A DNA stretch of 64,000 bases from Parundibacterium terreum (GCF_014636315.1 NZ_BMED01000004.1:466137-530136); one strand, 5' to 3'. Numbered from the stretch's first letter, positions 1-9,615 are shown. Notes: generated by a model not told the origin, from the sequence alone. A program made the numbers and translations.

Positions 1-1685
1 GTCAGTCCCTCAATGCGGCTGGCCAGGTTCACGGTGTCGCCTATCGCGGTGTATTCGCGCCGCTGCTCCGAACCTATCAGGCCTACCACGGCAGGGCCCG
101 AATGCAGGCCTATGCCGACGTCGAAGTCCTTGTCCTGCTCTCCCAATTCCTGTTTGAACTGCTGCAGCACCCGGCTCATTTCCAGCGCTGCCTGTACTGC
201 ATTCAGCGCATGCTGTTCGTCATCCAGCGGAGCGCCCCAGAAGGCCATGATGCAGTCGCCGATGAATTTATCCAGCGAGCCTCCGTGCCGGAAAATGACT
301 TCCACCTGCAGTGAAAAATAGCGATTTAATAAGCTCACTACTTCCTGCGGTGTGCGGTTCTCAGCCAAACCGGTAAACCCGCGTATGTCCGAAAATAGCA
401 CGGTGATCTGGCGGCTTTCTCCGGCGCGGCTGAGCCCGCCGCTGGCCACCAGTTCCTTGACCACATGCGGATTGACGAAGCGGCTGAACAACTGCACCGC
501 CTGCTGGCGCGATTTGCGCTCGCGCAGGTATTCCTGCAAGGCGCACAGGATGTAAAAGGCCCAGGCAAGGGTCAGCGGGGTCAGCAATTGCAGCACGAGC
601 AGGCTGTCCAACGCCAGATAGCTGGCGGCAAGGCCGCTTAGGCTGAGCAAGAAAAGAGCAAGCCCTGTCCTCAGCACATAGCGGCGCCGGGACAGTTGCG
701 CATACAAGGCGGCCAGCAAGTCCAGGCAGACTGCCATTCCCAGCCAGCGCGGGGGCCTGTGCATCATGCGCTGATTCTTCAGGTTGTCGATCGCCGTCGC
801 CAGTATGGCCTGGCCCGGATACAGGCTGGCGATCGGTGTGACACGGATATCATGCAAGGCCGATGCATCGGTCCCTATGATGACTATTTTTCCGCGCAAC
901 TCGTCTGCCCGGCGTAGCGGATGCTCGCGATTGAAATCCTGATACAGCTCGGCATACGGAATCCGGGTAAACGCCCTGCTTCCGCCACGCCAGCTCAGCA
1001 ACATATCCGCTTGCTGCGGTACCGGATAGCCCAGGTCCTGCGCTATCCGAGCCGGTAGCGAAGGGAGCAGCCAGCCCTGGATATCGGTATATAAATCATA
1101 ACGCCGGCCTACGCCGTCGCTGTCATTGGCAAAGTTGATGGTGCCGGTGCGCCAGAACTGGGGATTGACTGCCAGTGGCGGCATCAGCGCCGCGTGCGCG
1201 TCCGGATTGGCACCGGCACTGTGCCGTATGCCTAGCTGCCCGGCGACCTGGGCGAGCAAAGGGCCTGCACCATCCTGTTCTTTGGGTAGCCGCACCAGCG
1301 GGAAATAGATGTTTTGCTTGCCCTGCAAGGCCTGATTGAACTGGGCATCGCTCTCTGGACGATAGACATCGCGTTCGACAAAAGGCAGGTCGAAGACGAT
1401 GGCCTTCGGTTGCTGGCGCGAGATGCCTTCCACCAGTTCGCCATGCACGGAGCGCGGCCAGGGCCAGCTACCTGCGATGTTTTCCATCTGCGCCAGGCTG
1501 GCGTCGTCGATATTGACGAGTACGATATCCGGATCCGGACTGAGATTCCTGGCGTGATGCCTGACGAGAAAATCGGACAGGCGATTCTCCAGCGGCAGCA
1601 TGCCATGCAGCCAGCCCATCTCGACCACGGCGGCGAGCAGGAACAGCAGGCCCAGAACGCGTAAATACTTTGCAGGCTCTTTCAT
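1..1685 (-). CDS. CHASE2-domain class III adenylate cyclase (3' part cut by window edge)
   Basis: A membrane-bound cyclase that makes cAMP from ATP, apparently controlled by an extracytoplasmic CHASE2 sensor. The visible 561 codons start at an ATG (1685) with an N-terminal membrane helix (residues ~7-25), then CHASE2 (~30-310; the NIDDASL and SWPWPRS stretches are typical), then two or three membrane segments (~320-385), then the class III catalytic domain. In that domain I see the metal-binding VLFSDIRGFT, the substrate segment SLDKFIGD, whose Lys specifies adenine in the family, and the YTAIGDTVNLASRIEG stretch near the window end. The C-terminus lies outside. It begins 71 bases after the HD-GYP gene on the same strand, so the two are probably co-transcribed. 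Adenylate rather than guanylate specificity is inferred from the Lys. Confidence 0.9.
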   Translation of the reverse strand, partial: MKEPAKYLRVLGLLFLLAAVVEMGWLHGMLPLENRLSDFLVRHHARNLSPDPDIVLVNIDDASLAQMENIAGSWPWPRSVHGELVEGISRQQPKAIVFDLPFVERDVYRPESDAQFNQALQGKQNIYFPLVRLPKEQDGAGPLLAQVAGQLGIRHSAGANPDAHAALMPPLAVNPQFWRTGTINFANDSDGVGRRYDLYTDIQGWLLPSLPARIAQDLGYPVPQQADMLLSWRGGSRAFTRIPYAELYQDFNREHPLRRADELRGKIVIIGTDASALHDIRVTPIASLYPGQAILATAIDNLKNQRMMHRPPRWLGMAVCLDLLAALYAQLSRRRYVLRTGLALFLLSLSGLAASYLALDSLLVLQLLTPLTLAWAFYILCALQEYLRERKSRQQAVQLFSRFVNPHVVKELVASGGLSRAGESRQITVLFSDIRGFTGLAENRTPQEVVSLLNRYFSLQVEVIFRHGGSLDKFIGDCIMAFWGAPLDDEQHALNAVQAALEMSRVLQQFKQELGEQDKDFDVGIGLHSGPAVVGLIGSEQRREYTAIGDTVNLASRIEGL

Positions 1686-1756
1686 GGATTATTTTTATAT
1701 TTTCGTTCTATGTGGAGTGCTGCTCACATCTGCCACGCTGCTTCACAGGCAGGAAT

Positions 1757-3385
1757 TCAGGGGTGATAGCCGGGAATCAGGCTCTCGTCCACATTGTCGA
1801 TCTGTGCGCTATCCATGAAGCGCTGCGCATATTCCAGATACACCTTGCCGCGTACGAAGACGTCGAACAGGTCCGGGTCTATGTGGCCGTTCAGGCTGAA
1901 CTTGCCCAGGATGTCCAGCGATTCTGTCAGCGTCTTGCCCACTTTGTAAGGCCTGTCCTTGGCGGTCAGCGCCTCGAAGATGTCGGCAATCGCCATCACC
2001 CTTGCCTGTACCGACATTTGTTCTTTGACCAGGCCGCGCGGATAGCCCTTGCCGTCCATGCGCTCATGGTGCCCGCCCGCGTATTCGGGTACATTGCGCA
2101 GGTGCTTGGGCCAGGGCAGCGCTTCCAGCATGCGTATCGTGACCGAGATGTGGTTATTGATGATTTTGCGCTCGGCGTCGGTCAAGGTGCCGGCGCGGAT
2201 GTTCAGGTTGCCCAGCTCTTCCTGGTCCAGCAGATCGCGCTCAGTACCGTCCGGCCCGGTCCAGCGGTATTTCGCGATATCGGCAACCCGCTGCTGGTCT
2301 TCCTGGCTCATGCGCTCGCCGCCTATATTGGCCTTGCGGAGGAAAGCGCGGTCGTCATCCAGCCGGGCTAACTCTGCCTGCAGTTGCGCATCCAGCTCTG
2401 CCGCCTGCTGTGCGCCAGTGCCCGGCAGGCACTTTTGCTTCAGCATGCGGATCTCTGCATCCCGCTTCAATACCTCAAACCGCGTGTCCACGCTGTGTAT
2501 GCGGTCGAACAGGGTTTCCAGTTTGGTGGATTTTTCTATCACATGCACCGGGGTCGTGATCTTGCCGCAGTCATGCAAGAGTCCTGCCATCCACAGTTCG
2601 CGCCGGTCGCGCCCGCTCATCTTGAAGCCGGCCAGCGGCCCGGTCTCAGCCCTGTGCAGGGCTTCGGCCAGCATCATCGTCAGTTCCGGCACGTGCTGGC
2701 AATGGCGCCCGGTATTCGGTGATTTTTCATCAATGCCGATGTTGATCAGATTGACCAGCGACTCGAACAGGTTTTCCAATTGGAAGATCAATTGCTGGTT
2801 GCTGACGGCGATGGCAGCCTGCGAAGCCAGCGCCTCGATGAAGCGCTTGTCGGTATCGGTGAACGGGCGTACCGCCCCGCTGTCCGGGTCTGTCGCATTG
2901 ATCAATTGCAGCACGCCTATCAGTTCTTCCTCATGGTCCAGCATGGGCACTGTCAGCAGCGACTGCGAGTGGTAATTATGCGCAGCATCGAACTTGCGCA
3001 TACCGGAGAAATTGAACAGCGGCGTCTGATATACATCCGGTAGGTTCACGGCTTTTTTCAGATTGGCGGCATAGGCGGCGACGGCATCCAGGTTCTGGCT
3101 GCCATCCGCGTTGTGCAGGGCGATGGTGGGCATGTCTATCGGCCCCTCGTTGAGGCCACCACGATACATGCGCAAGCTGTCATTGACCGCGATATGGAAC
3201 TCCAGGCTCTGCTTGTCGCCGCTGGCGCGGTATAGAGTACCGCCGTCAGCGTGGGTCATGGCCTTGGCCGTGACCAGGATGCGTTCCAGCAGCAGGGGAA
3301 TATCGTGGCTGCTGCTGAGCGCCACGCTAAGCTCGGTCAATTGCTCCAGGCGCTGGGCAATTTCGTTTTGATTAAGCGCGGTCAT
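1757..3385 (-). CDS. GAF plus HD-GYP domain phosphodiesterase
   Basis: A 542-residue cytosolic protein with an N-terminal GAF domain (~20-190) and a C-terminal HD-GYP domain. The metal-binding HD pair is at residues 271-272 (LLHDCGK), and HHERMDGKGYPRGL lies near 436-450, so both HD and GYP signatures are intact. Known HD-GYP proteins hydrolyse c-di-GMP, or in some cases cGAMP. An insert of roughly 100 residues, rich in Glu, Gln and Arg, separates the two signatures, longer than in minimal HD-GYP proteins. I chose the ATG at 3385 (MTALNQ) over an upstream one at 3415 because AGGGGAACGGAAACT precedes it. No receiver domain is fused, so GAF ligand binding is the likely input. The adenylate cyclase gene follows at once, suggesting joint cAMP/c-di-GMP control. 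The exact substrate is not visible. Confidence 0.9.
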   Translation of the reverse strand: MTALNQNEIAQRLEQLTELSVALSSSHDIPLLLERILVTAKAMTHADGGTLYRASGDKQSLEFHIAVNDSLRMYRGGLNEGPIDMPTIALHNADGSQNLDAVAAYAANLKKAVNLPDVYQTPLFNFSGMRKFDAAHNYHSQSLLTVPMLDHEEELIGVLQLINATDPDSGAVRPFTDTDKRFIEALASQAAIAVSNQQLIFQLENLFESLVNLINIGIDEKSPNTGRHCQHVPELTMMLAEALHRAETGPLAGFKMSGRDRRELWMAGLLHDCGKITTPVHVIEKSTKLETLFDRIHSVDTRFEVLKRDAEIRMLKQKCLPGTGAQQAAELDAQLQAELARLDDDRAFLRKANIGGERMSQEDQQRVADIAKYRWTGPDGTERDLLDQEELGNLNIRAGTLTDAERKIINNHISVTIRMLEALPWPKHLRNVPEYAGGHHERMDGKGYPRGLVKEQMSVQARVMAIADIFEALTAKDRPYKVGKTLTESLDILGKFSLNGHIDPDLFDVFVRGKVYLEYAQRFMDSAQIDNVDESLIPGYHP

Positions 3386-3613
3386 AGTTTCCGTTCCCCT
3401 GCCGGACAGCGGCACAAGCGCTCGGCTGCTTGTGGATTCTTGTCATTGTTTTGGTCGTGCCCGGGCTAAGACGGCGCAATCATGCGGGCAGATTCTGTAA
3501 CACAAAGTTACTAATTTCTGTCTCGCAAGTCAAATCTAATCTGCGTTAATACCAGTTGCGCAACACATCAATGATGGCGGGAGGGGAGGGCGATTGCGGA
3601 GAACAGGCTGCGC

Positions 3614-4210
3614 CTACTCGGCGTCTTTCAGGCCGGCCCAGCGGGGGGCGAGGCTGTGCGGGATGGAGAACAGGTCAAGCACGCGGCCTACAGTATGGTC
3701 GACCATCTGCTCTATCGATTGCGGGCGGTGATAAAAGCCCGGCAGCGGAGGGAAGATGATGCCGCCCATTTCAGTGACGGCTGTCATATTTCGCAGGTGG
3801 GCCAGGTTGAACGGGGTTTCGCGCACCATCAATACCAGGCGGCGCCGTTCTTTCAGCACTACATCGGCGGCGCGGGTGATCAGGTTGTCGGAAAGACCAT
3901 GCGCTACCGCAGCCAAGGTCTTCATGGAGCAGGGAGCGATGACCATGCCGTCGGACTGGAAGGAGCCGCTGGCGATGGATGCGCCGACATCGCGCACGTT
4001 ATGCACGACGTCTGCCAATACCTCGACATCCTTGCGCTTCAAATCCATTTCCTGGTGCAGGTTTAATACGCCCGCTTCGGAAATCAGCAAATGAGTCTGG
4101 TAGCCGGGAATATTGCGCAGGGCCTGCAGCAGGCGCACACCGTACACCACGCCGGTCGCTCCGGTAATGGCGACGACCAGGCGCTTATTTACGCTCGTAT
4201 CTGCGCTCAT
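3614..4210 (-). CDS. ubiX: Flavin prenyltransferase UbiX
   Basis: UbiX joins dimethylallyl phosphate to FMN, giving the prenylated FMN used by the decarboxylase UbiD in ubiquinone synthesis. The 198-residue length is normal. The N-terminal AITGATGVVYGVRLLQAL stretch (~14-31) is the FMN-binding start of the Pad1/UbiX fold, followed by the conserved SGSF and APCSMKTLAAVAHG segments and the C-terminal RETPFN and PPLPGFYHRP stretches. It lies 10 bases downstream of grxD on the same strand. No ubiD is present in the window. Identification is firm by family pattern. Confidence 0.95.
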   Translation of the reverse strand: MSADTSVNKRLVVAITGATGVVYGVRLLQALRNIPGYQTHLLISEAGVLNLHQEMDLKRKDVEVLADVVHNVRDVGASIASGSFQSDGMVIAPCSMKTLAAVAHGLSDNLITRAADVVLKERRRLVLMVRETPFNLAHLRNMTAVTEMGGIIFPPLPGFYHRPQSIEQMVDHTVGRVLDLFSIPHSLAPRWAGLKDAE

Positions 4211-4220
4211 CCGGCGGGGA

Positions 4221-4538
4221 TTACTCGGACTTCAGCAGCGATTGTAGTTCGCCGTTTTCAAACATCTCGTTCATGATGTCGGAACCGCCGACGAATTCGC
4301 CGTTGACATACAACTGAGGCACGGTAGGCCAGTTGGAGAAATCCTTGATGCCCTGGCGTACGGCTGGGTCTTCCAGCACGTTGACCGTCACCATATTGGA
4401 TACGCCGCTGGCTTTCAGCAGTTGTATCGCACGGCCGGAGAAGCCGCATTGCGGGAATTGCGCCGTGCCCTTCATGAACAGCACTACAGGGTTTTGGCTT
4501 ACTGTTTCTTTGATCCAGCTTTGTACTTCGTCGCTCAT
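4221..4538 (-). CDS. grxD: Monothiol glutaredoxin GrxD (Grx4 family)
   Basis: A 105-residue monothiol glutaredoxin that binds and hands on [2Fe-2S] clusters with glutathione. The active-site CGFS sits at residues 31-34, preceded by MKGTAQFPQ, and the [16 protein letters not shown] segment gives the cis-Pro loop and glutathione site. Length and layout match the single-domain Grx4 class. In many beta-proteobacteria grxD follows prmC; here it is separated from prmC and sits directly upstream of ubiX, 10 bases apart, suggesting a two-gene unit. Confidence 0.95.
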   Translation of the reverse strand: MSDEVQSWIKETVSQNPVVLFMKGTAQFPQCGFSGRAIQLLKASGVSNMVTVNVLEDPAVRQGIKDFSNWPTVPQLYVNGEFVGGSDIMNEMFENGELQSLLKSE

Positions 4539-4717
4539 GATACTTCCTTGATAATTAATTTTCGGGAAACTGTTTGACGTCCATAGGCGTAAATTATCCC
4601 GTTTCCGGCATTATAAAGGAAACTGAAGTTAAGCTCATGCCTGCCCTCTAAACGGGGGCTGCGCCGATAACGATGTTTTAGGAGGGAGAGGAGTCCAAGA
4701 GGAGTCCAGGGGAAGTC

Positions 4718-4744
4718 CTTCCAGCGCAGGTAGCGCCGGAAGGA
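4718..4744 (-). terminator. GC-rich hairpin downstream of tex (weak terminator candidate)
   Basis: CCTTCC-a-GCGC and GCGC-c-GGAAGG pair across a 5-base loop, 41 bases past the tex stop. No T-run follows on either strand, so it may be only an mRNA 3'-end structure. Confidence 0.3.
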
Positions 4745-4784
4745 ATAGGCAATGATTCAGCCGGTGATGCGGCGACCTGGTGAA

Positions 4785-7133
4785 TCAGCCACGCAGCTTG
4801 GCGAATGCCGCTGCCATGGCATTGTTGGCCGGTGCTGCTGCCTGCGGTTGCCGCTGATGCTGGGCCAGGCGCTTGGCGTCATTGCGGTCGCCTTTTTGCT
4901 CCGGCTTGCTGCCAGGCTGCGGGGCCGCATCGGTCAGGCGCATGGTCAAGGCAATACGCTTGCGCTTTTCATCCACTTCCAGCACCTTGACCTTGACGAC
5001 CTGGCCCGCCTTGACGACGGTATGCGGGTCCTTGACGAAAGTATTGGACAGTGCCGAGATATGTACCAGGCCATCCTGATGCACACCGATGTCGACAAAG
5101 GCGCCGAAGGCGGCTACGTTGGTGACTACGCCTTCCAGTATCATGTCCGGACGCAGATCCTTGATCTCTTCCACGCCGTCCTTGAAGGTCGCTGTGGTGA
5201 ACTCAGGGCGCGGATCGCGGCCGGGTTTTTCCAGCTCTTTCAAGATATCGGTAATGGTAGGCACGCCGAACTTGTCATCCGCATACTTGGCAGGGCTCAA
5301 GGATTTCAGCAGGCGTTCGTCGCCGATTACGCCGGCCACATCCTTCTTGATGTCAGCCAGGATTTTTTCTACCAGCGGATAGGATTCAGGGTGGACTGCC
5401 GACGCATCCAGCGGATTATTGCCGCCCATGATGCGCAGGAAGCCTGCTGCCTGTTCAAAAGTCTTGTCGCCCAGGCGCGGGACTGAACGCAATTCCGCGC
5501 GCGAAGTGAACATGCCCTTGGCATCGCGGAAGTTTACGATAGCCTGTGCCACACTGGCGGACAGGCCGGATACGCGCGCCAGCAAAGGCGCAGACGCGGT
5601 ATTCACATCAACGCCGACCGCATTCACGCAATCTTCGACGACGGCATCCAGCGAACGCGCGAGCTGGGTCTGGCCGACGTCATGCTGATACTGGCCTACA
5701 CCGATGGATTTAGGATCAATCTTCACCAGCTCGGCCAGCGGGTCCTGCAGGCGACGGGCGATGGAGACCGCGCCGCGTATCGACACGTCCAGGTCGGGCA
5801 ATTCTTTCGATGCAAATTCAGATGCGGAATACACCGAAGCGCCGGCTTCCGACACGACAATCTTGGTCAGCTTCAATTCCGGACGCATCTTGATCAGGTC
5901 CTGCGCCAGCTTGTCGGTTTCACGCGAGGCGGTGCCGTTGCCGATGGAGATCAGCGATACTTGGTGTTTTTGCGCTAGTTGCGCCAGCACGTGCAGCGAG
6001 CCATCCCAGTCATTGCGTGGCTGGTGCGGATAGATGGTGGCATATTCCACCACCTTGCCGGTGGCATCCACGATCGCTACCTTGACGCCGGTACGAAGGC
6101 CTGGATCCAGGCCCATTGTGGCGCGCGGGCCGGCAGGTGCTGCCAGCAGCAAATCTTTCAGGTTGCGGGCGAACACATTGATCGCCTCGACTTCCGCGCG
6201 TTCGCGCAGATTGGTCATCAGCTCTGTTTCCAGATGCATGAAAACCTTCACGCGCCAGCTCCAGCGCACGGTATCGGCCAGCCATTTGTCGGCAGGACGG
6301 CCCTGGTTGCTGACGCCGAAGCGGCCGGCGATGCGGCTTTCGCAAGGATTCAGCGGCGCATCCCATTTCGGTTTTTCTTCTTCGGTATCCAGGCGCAGCA
6401 CGACCGTCAGCATTTCTTCGCGGCGGCCGCGGAACAATGCCAGCGCACGGTGCGAAGGAATCGTGCCCAGTGTTTCGGAATAGTCAAAGTAGTCTGAGAA
6501 CTTGGCGCCCGCATCTTCCTTGCCGGCGATTACTTTGGATTCTACGATGCCGTGTTCCAGCAGATATTCGCGCAGGGTTTGCAGCAAGCCCGCGTCTTCG
6601 GCGAAGCGTTCCATCAAGATCTGGCGCGCGCCGTCCAGTGCAGCCTTGGCATCGGCAACACCGGGGTTATCACCGCTATCGGTCTTGAAGGCGGGTTTCA
6701 GATAGGCCGCAGCTTCTTCTTCCGGATTCTTGCTTGGGTCTGCCAGCAATGCTTCCGCCAGAGGCAGCAAGCCGGCTTCCACCGCGATCTGGGCCTTGGT
6801 GCGGCGCTTCAGCTTGTACGGCAAATACAAATCTTCCAGGCGGGTCTTGTCTTCTGCGTGCGTGATGGCGTCCAGTAATGCAGGCGTCATCTTGCCTTGT
6901 TCTTCAATCGAGGACAGGATTGCGCTACGGCGGTCTTCCAGCTCGCGCAGATAGCGCAGACGCTCTTCCAGCAAGCGCAACTGCGTGTCGTCCAGGCCGC
7001 CGGTGACCTCTTTACGGTAACGCGCGATAAACGGCACGGTCGCGCCTTCATCCAGCAGGGTAACAGCAGCGGCAACCTGTACCGGTTTGGCAGCAAGCTC
7101 AACGGCAAGGCGTTGTTCAATAGAAGGCAACAT
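4785..7133 (-). CDS. tex: Transcription accessory protein Tex
   Basis: A 782-residue Tex/Spt6-like RNA-binding protein. In order: the helical Tex N-terminal domain (~1-190), a YqgF/RNase-H-like domain (~325-450, with [17 protein letters not shown]), the helix-hairpin-helix region (~495-565, including [17 protein letters not shown]), and a C-terminal S1 domain (~640-715, [22 protein letters not shown]). A Lys/Gln/Ala-rich tail follows. Length matches the family (~770-790). Tex is a conserved cytosolic protein tied to transcription and toxin expression in some bacteria; its exact biochemical role is not established. It stands alone, with 246 bases to grxD. Confidence 0.95.
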   Translation of the reverse strand: MLPSIEQRLAVELAAKPVQVAAAVTLLDEGATVPFIARYRKEVTGGLDDTQLRLLEERLRYLRELEDRRSAILSSIEEQGKMTPALLDAITHAEDKTRLEDLYLPYKLKRRTKAQIAVEAGLLPLAEALLADPSKNPEEEAAAYLKPAFKTDSGDNPGVADAKAALDGARQILMERFAEDAGLLQTLREYLLEHGIVESKVIAGKEDAGAKFSDYFDYSETLGTIPSHRALALFRGRREEMLTVVLRLDTEEEKPKWDAPLNPCESRIAGRFGVSNQGRPADKWLADTVRWSWRVKVFMHLETELMTNLRERAEVEAINVFARNLKDLLLAAPAGPRATMGLDPGLRTGVKVAIVDATGKVVEYATIYPHQPRNDWDGSLHVLAQLAQKHQVSLISIGNGTASRETDKLAQDLIKMRPELKLTKIVVSEAGASVYSASEFASKELPDLDVSIRGAVSIARRLQDPLAELVKIDPKSIGVGQYQHDVGQTQLARSLDAVVEDCVNAVGVDVNTASAPLLARVSGLSASVAQAIVNFRDAKGMFTSRAELRSVPRLGDKTFEQAAGFLRIMGGNNPLDASAVHPESYPLVEKILADIKKDVAGVIGDERLLKSLSPAKYADDKFGVPTITDILKELEKPGRDPRPEFTTATFKDGVEEIKDLRPDMILEGVVTNVAAFGAFVDIGVHQDGLVHISALSNTFVKDPHTVVKAGQVVKVKVLEVDEKRKRIALTMRLTDAAPQPGSKPEQKGDRNDAKRLAQHQRQPQAAAPANNAMAAAFAKLRG

Positions 7134-7392
7134 AGATCATTCAATGGGAAAAAAGAAAACAAGTCGGTGATGATACGCACTCTGTGCGATTGCGCCAGTC
7201 TTGACAGTCTTGAGGACTAAGGGTAGGGGCCGGGCCTGCCAAAGAAAACTTGACATCGCGTAAATCTTGCCGGTTTCTCAGCGTATTTTGTTGATTGCCG
7301 TAAAGATATTGAGCCAAATCTGCCTTGGCTATTATTTTACCGCGTAGCGTTGCCTGCGCGGGGAATGATGTAAAAAATGCCAGCGCAGCAAT

Positions 7393-7809
7393 CTATTGCA
7401 GATACAGATTCGGCTTGTTGATTTCCATCAGTATTTCGGGCTTGGCGGGCGCCTTGAAGCCAAATTGCGCATACAGACCACGCGCATCCGAACTGGCGAG
7501 CATGAAGCGGCGCAGACCCTGCAGATCAGGATGATCCAGCACTGCCTGCATCAGCGCCTTGCTATAGCCCTTACCGCGCTGTTCTGCGATCACGAAAACA
7601 TCGACCAGATAGGCAAAAGTTGCGTAGTCACTGACCACCCGTGCAAAGGCAATCTGCCGTCCTTCTAGATAGACGCCGAAGCATAGCGAGTGCTGGATGG
7701 AACGCTGCACCAGCGCTAAAGAGATGCCCTTGGCCCAGGTGCTTTGCTCGGACAGGAATTGATGGATCAGAGGGATATCCAGTGCGGACTGGTCGGTCTT
7801 GATTTCCAT
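7393..7809 (-). CDS. GNAT-family N-acetyltransferase
   Basis: A 138-residue single-domain GNAT. The acetyl-CoA binding motif is EQRGKGYSKALMQAVLDHP (~86-104) after the beta-4 strand YLVDVFVIA. The C-terminal DARGLYAQFGFKAPAKP is the usual strand/helix end. Acceptor substrate is unknown; close relatives are annotated only as GNAT proteins. It is transcribed toward tex, and its start faces the palindromic repeat at 7917-8213. No partner gene suggests a substrate. Confidence 0.85.
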   Translation of the reverse strand: MEIKTDQSALDIPLIHQFLSEQSTWAKGISLALVQRSIQHSLCFGVYLEGRQIAFARVVSDYATFAYLVDVFVIAEQRGKGYSKALMQAVLDHPDLQGLRRFMLASSDARGLYAQFGFKAPAKPEILMEINKPNLYLQ

Positions 7810-7916
7810 GGCGGCTCAATGTGCAGAAAAATAGCGAGCAGTGATTATGCGGCAATTCTGAGCGTCACGGAAGGCCTGCGTATGTTCGGGTGACGGCAGC
7901 GCGGGAGGCGGCAGGC

Positions 7917-8213
7917 CTAGGGCGTGTTGACATTTAATTTGGGTGTGCGAATGGGGCTAAACAGGCGCAGGGCTAGGCGCAGCACGCGCCGCAGTGTGAT
8001 CACTGCCAGCGGGGTGCAACAACGCCCTGCGCCTGTTTAGCCCCATTCCCTCCGGGTTCATCCTCGGCGGCCCCACCAAAACGCGTGCTGGACTGCGTTG
8101 CGCTCCTTGTTAAGGCACCAGCCTTAAAGCGTCGCACGCCTTGCCAGCCCACGTTTTGGTGGGGCCGCCGAGGCTTGAACGCATCTCCCAAATTAAATGT
8201 CAACCCGCCCTAG
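7917..8213. repeat. 297-bp nested palindromic element (two repeat units inside an outer inverted repeat)
   Basis: Outer arms 7917-7943 and 8187-8213 are complementary over 27 bases with one mismatch. Inside are two separate hairpins. The first has perfect 25-base arms (7949-7973 and 8024-8048) around a 50-base loop that itself holds GCAGTG-TGAT-CACTGC (7991-8006). The second has perfect 22-base arms (8062-8083 and 8152-8173) around a loop holding TTAAGGC-acca-GCCTTAA. The first loop, on +, reads GCTAGGCG...GCAACAACGCC. The second, read on -, gives GGCTGGCAAGGCG...GCGCAACGC, a relative of the same core. Related single units occur at 56531-56634 and 60039-60141. No open reading frame is evident in the element. 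Confidence 0.9.
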
Positions 8214-8356
8214 ACAGCGCTGGTATAAAAATACATCAGCAATCCTGCGGCGCAGAGATTGATGGCGATATAAAAACTGATGCCGGGGCTGTATTTTTTC
8301 TTGCCACGCGCAGGAGGATCGTCGAAATCATGCCTTATGTGCTGAAATTCATCCAT
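8210..8356 (-). CDS. 48-residue single-pass membrane protein
   Basis: A short unlisted gene with a good ribosome site (GAGGAAGCACC before the ATG at 8356). The protein starts with a charged segment (MDEFQHIRHDFDDPPARGKKK) and ends in one hydrophobic helix (~26-44, ISFYIAINLCAAGLLMYFY). Layout suggests a cytoplasmic N-terminus and one inner-membrane helix. I do not recognise a family. The TAG stop (8210-8212) lies inside the outer arm of the palindromic element, so the repeat forms its 3' end. It lies downstream of the dioxygenase-like gene on the same strand, 113 bases away. Confidence 0.6.
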   Translation of the reverse strand: MDEFQHIRHDFDDPPARGKKKYSPGISFYIAINLCAAGLLMYFYTSAV

Positions 8357-8469
8357 GGTGCTTCCTCTTACTTCTTTGTGCTATCTCAAAATGATCTGCC
8401 GCCGCCATGCGGGCCGGCAGCAGATCGGCATGTTTACCGGTAAGTGATACTCATGCAGAAAATGATTTG

Positions 8470-9522
8470 TCAGGCAGCGATGCTCATCGTCAGGCTGGCG
8501 ACGTAACCATTGGCAGTGTCGCCGGAAAGACTGAGTAGTTGCGTGCTGTAGCCGTCGCTAAAGACCTGGTCGGAGGCGTTGGTTGGCACCGAGGTGTTCT
8601 GGCCGTGCGTGTACAACGCGGTGTTGTACACGGCAGTATTGATCGTCTCGGAAAACGCAAACTGCGTGGTTGCGGTAGCCGTTACACTTAGATTGTCATT
8701 GATGTAGACCTGCGCGTGTATATGCGTCACGCGGCCTGCATACCAGCCCGGATAGACTGTAGTAAAGCTGACCTGGCCATTGGCGTCCGTGATCTGTATG
8801 CCGCGCAGATAGGTTTCTCCCTGGTGGTTGCCGTTTTGCTGGCTGCTGTAACCGGAGTATCCGCCGTCTTTATCGCAATGCCAGATGTAGACCGCTGCAT
8901 TGGTAATCGGTGCGCAGAGCTGATTGACATTGGTCAGCGTCAGGTTTAGTGTCAGAGGCAGGCCGGTTTTGCTTTCGCGTATATCCTTGCGCATTATCGC
9001 GGAATTGCTTAGGATAGCCAGCAGAGGATAGGGGCCTTCAGTCTCCTGTGGAATGATCGCGCAATTGGTGCCCGAGCCGGCGGCTGCGCGCGTTGCTGCG
9101 ATGCTGACCGTATTGGTCGATGCTCCATCTTCCGCAGTGACGACGATGCTGATGCCGGTCGTACCTACCGCCAGGCTGATGGCGCCCGAGGCAGTACCGC
9201 TTGCAAGTGCAATGCCGTTGACCTTGATCGTGGCACCGTTGCCTGCTGTAGGCGTGACGCTGATGCTGCTGACGCTATTGGCGACGCTCACCGTATAGCT
9301 GTTGACGCTGCTGGAAAAAGCAGGGGACAGGCTGGCAGAAGAAACGCTCAGCGCGCTCAGTCTGGCATCTGTGCTGACAACCGTGGCCGAGGTGTTTGTC
9401 GTGCTGCCTGTACTGCTGCCACCGCCGCCGCAACTGATCAGGGTGGTAGTGCTCAATGCCCCAAGCAGCATCGCTTTGCGGCGTGCGGGCAGGCGTGGAG
9501 AGCCGGAGGAAGGGGATGTCAT
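8470..9522 (-). CDS. Lipoprotein with cadherin-like beta-sandwich and intradiol dioxygenase domain
   Basis: A 350-residue exported protein. PARRKAMLLGALS (~12-24) leads to lipobox LISC with Cys31, then a Gly/Ser/Thr linker. Residues ~53-145 form a cadherin-like beta-sandwich repeat (LSALSVSSASLSPAFSSSVN). Residues ~155-300 match the intradiol ring-cleavage fold, with EGPYPL, VYIWHCDKDGGYSGY and VYPGWYAGRVTHIHAQV. The expected Fe(III) ligands are visible as a Tyr in 222-225, Tyr261, His267 and His269. Family members of this exported type are often called protocatechuate dioxygenase-like, but substrates are generally unproven. The twin Arg suggests possible Tat export with the metal already bound. 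The start is supported by AGGAGTATCGCA. It is downstream of the Ser-rich gene on the same strand, 93 bases apart. Confidence 0.85.
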   Translation of the reverse strand: MTSPSSGSPRLPARRKAMLLGALSTTTLISCGGGGSSTGSTTNTSATVVSTDARLSALSVSSASLSPAFSSSVNSYTVSVANSVSSISVTPTAGNGATIKVNGIALASGTASGAISLAVGTTGISIVVTAEDGASTNTVSIAATRAAAGSGTNCAIIPQETEGPYPLLAILSNSAIMRKDIRESKTGLPLTLNLTLTNVNQLCAPITNAAVYIWHCDKDGGYSGYSSQQNGNHQGETYLRGIQITDANGQVSFTTVYPGWYAGRVTHIHAQVYINDNLSVTATATTQFAFSETINTAVYNTALYTHGQNTSVPTNASDQVFSDGYSTQLLSLSGDTANGYVASLTMSIAA

Positions 9523-9615
9523 TGCGATACTCCTGATGGGATACTGGACAATACAGACGCCGGCGAAGCGGCGATCTGCAGGAGCCTCCGGGAGGATGCT
9601 CCTGCACTCATCCAG

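Noticed and set aside
4752..5486. 244-codon + frame
   Set aside because: Shadow of tex.
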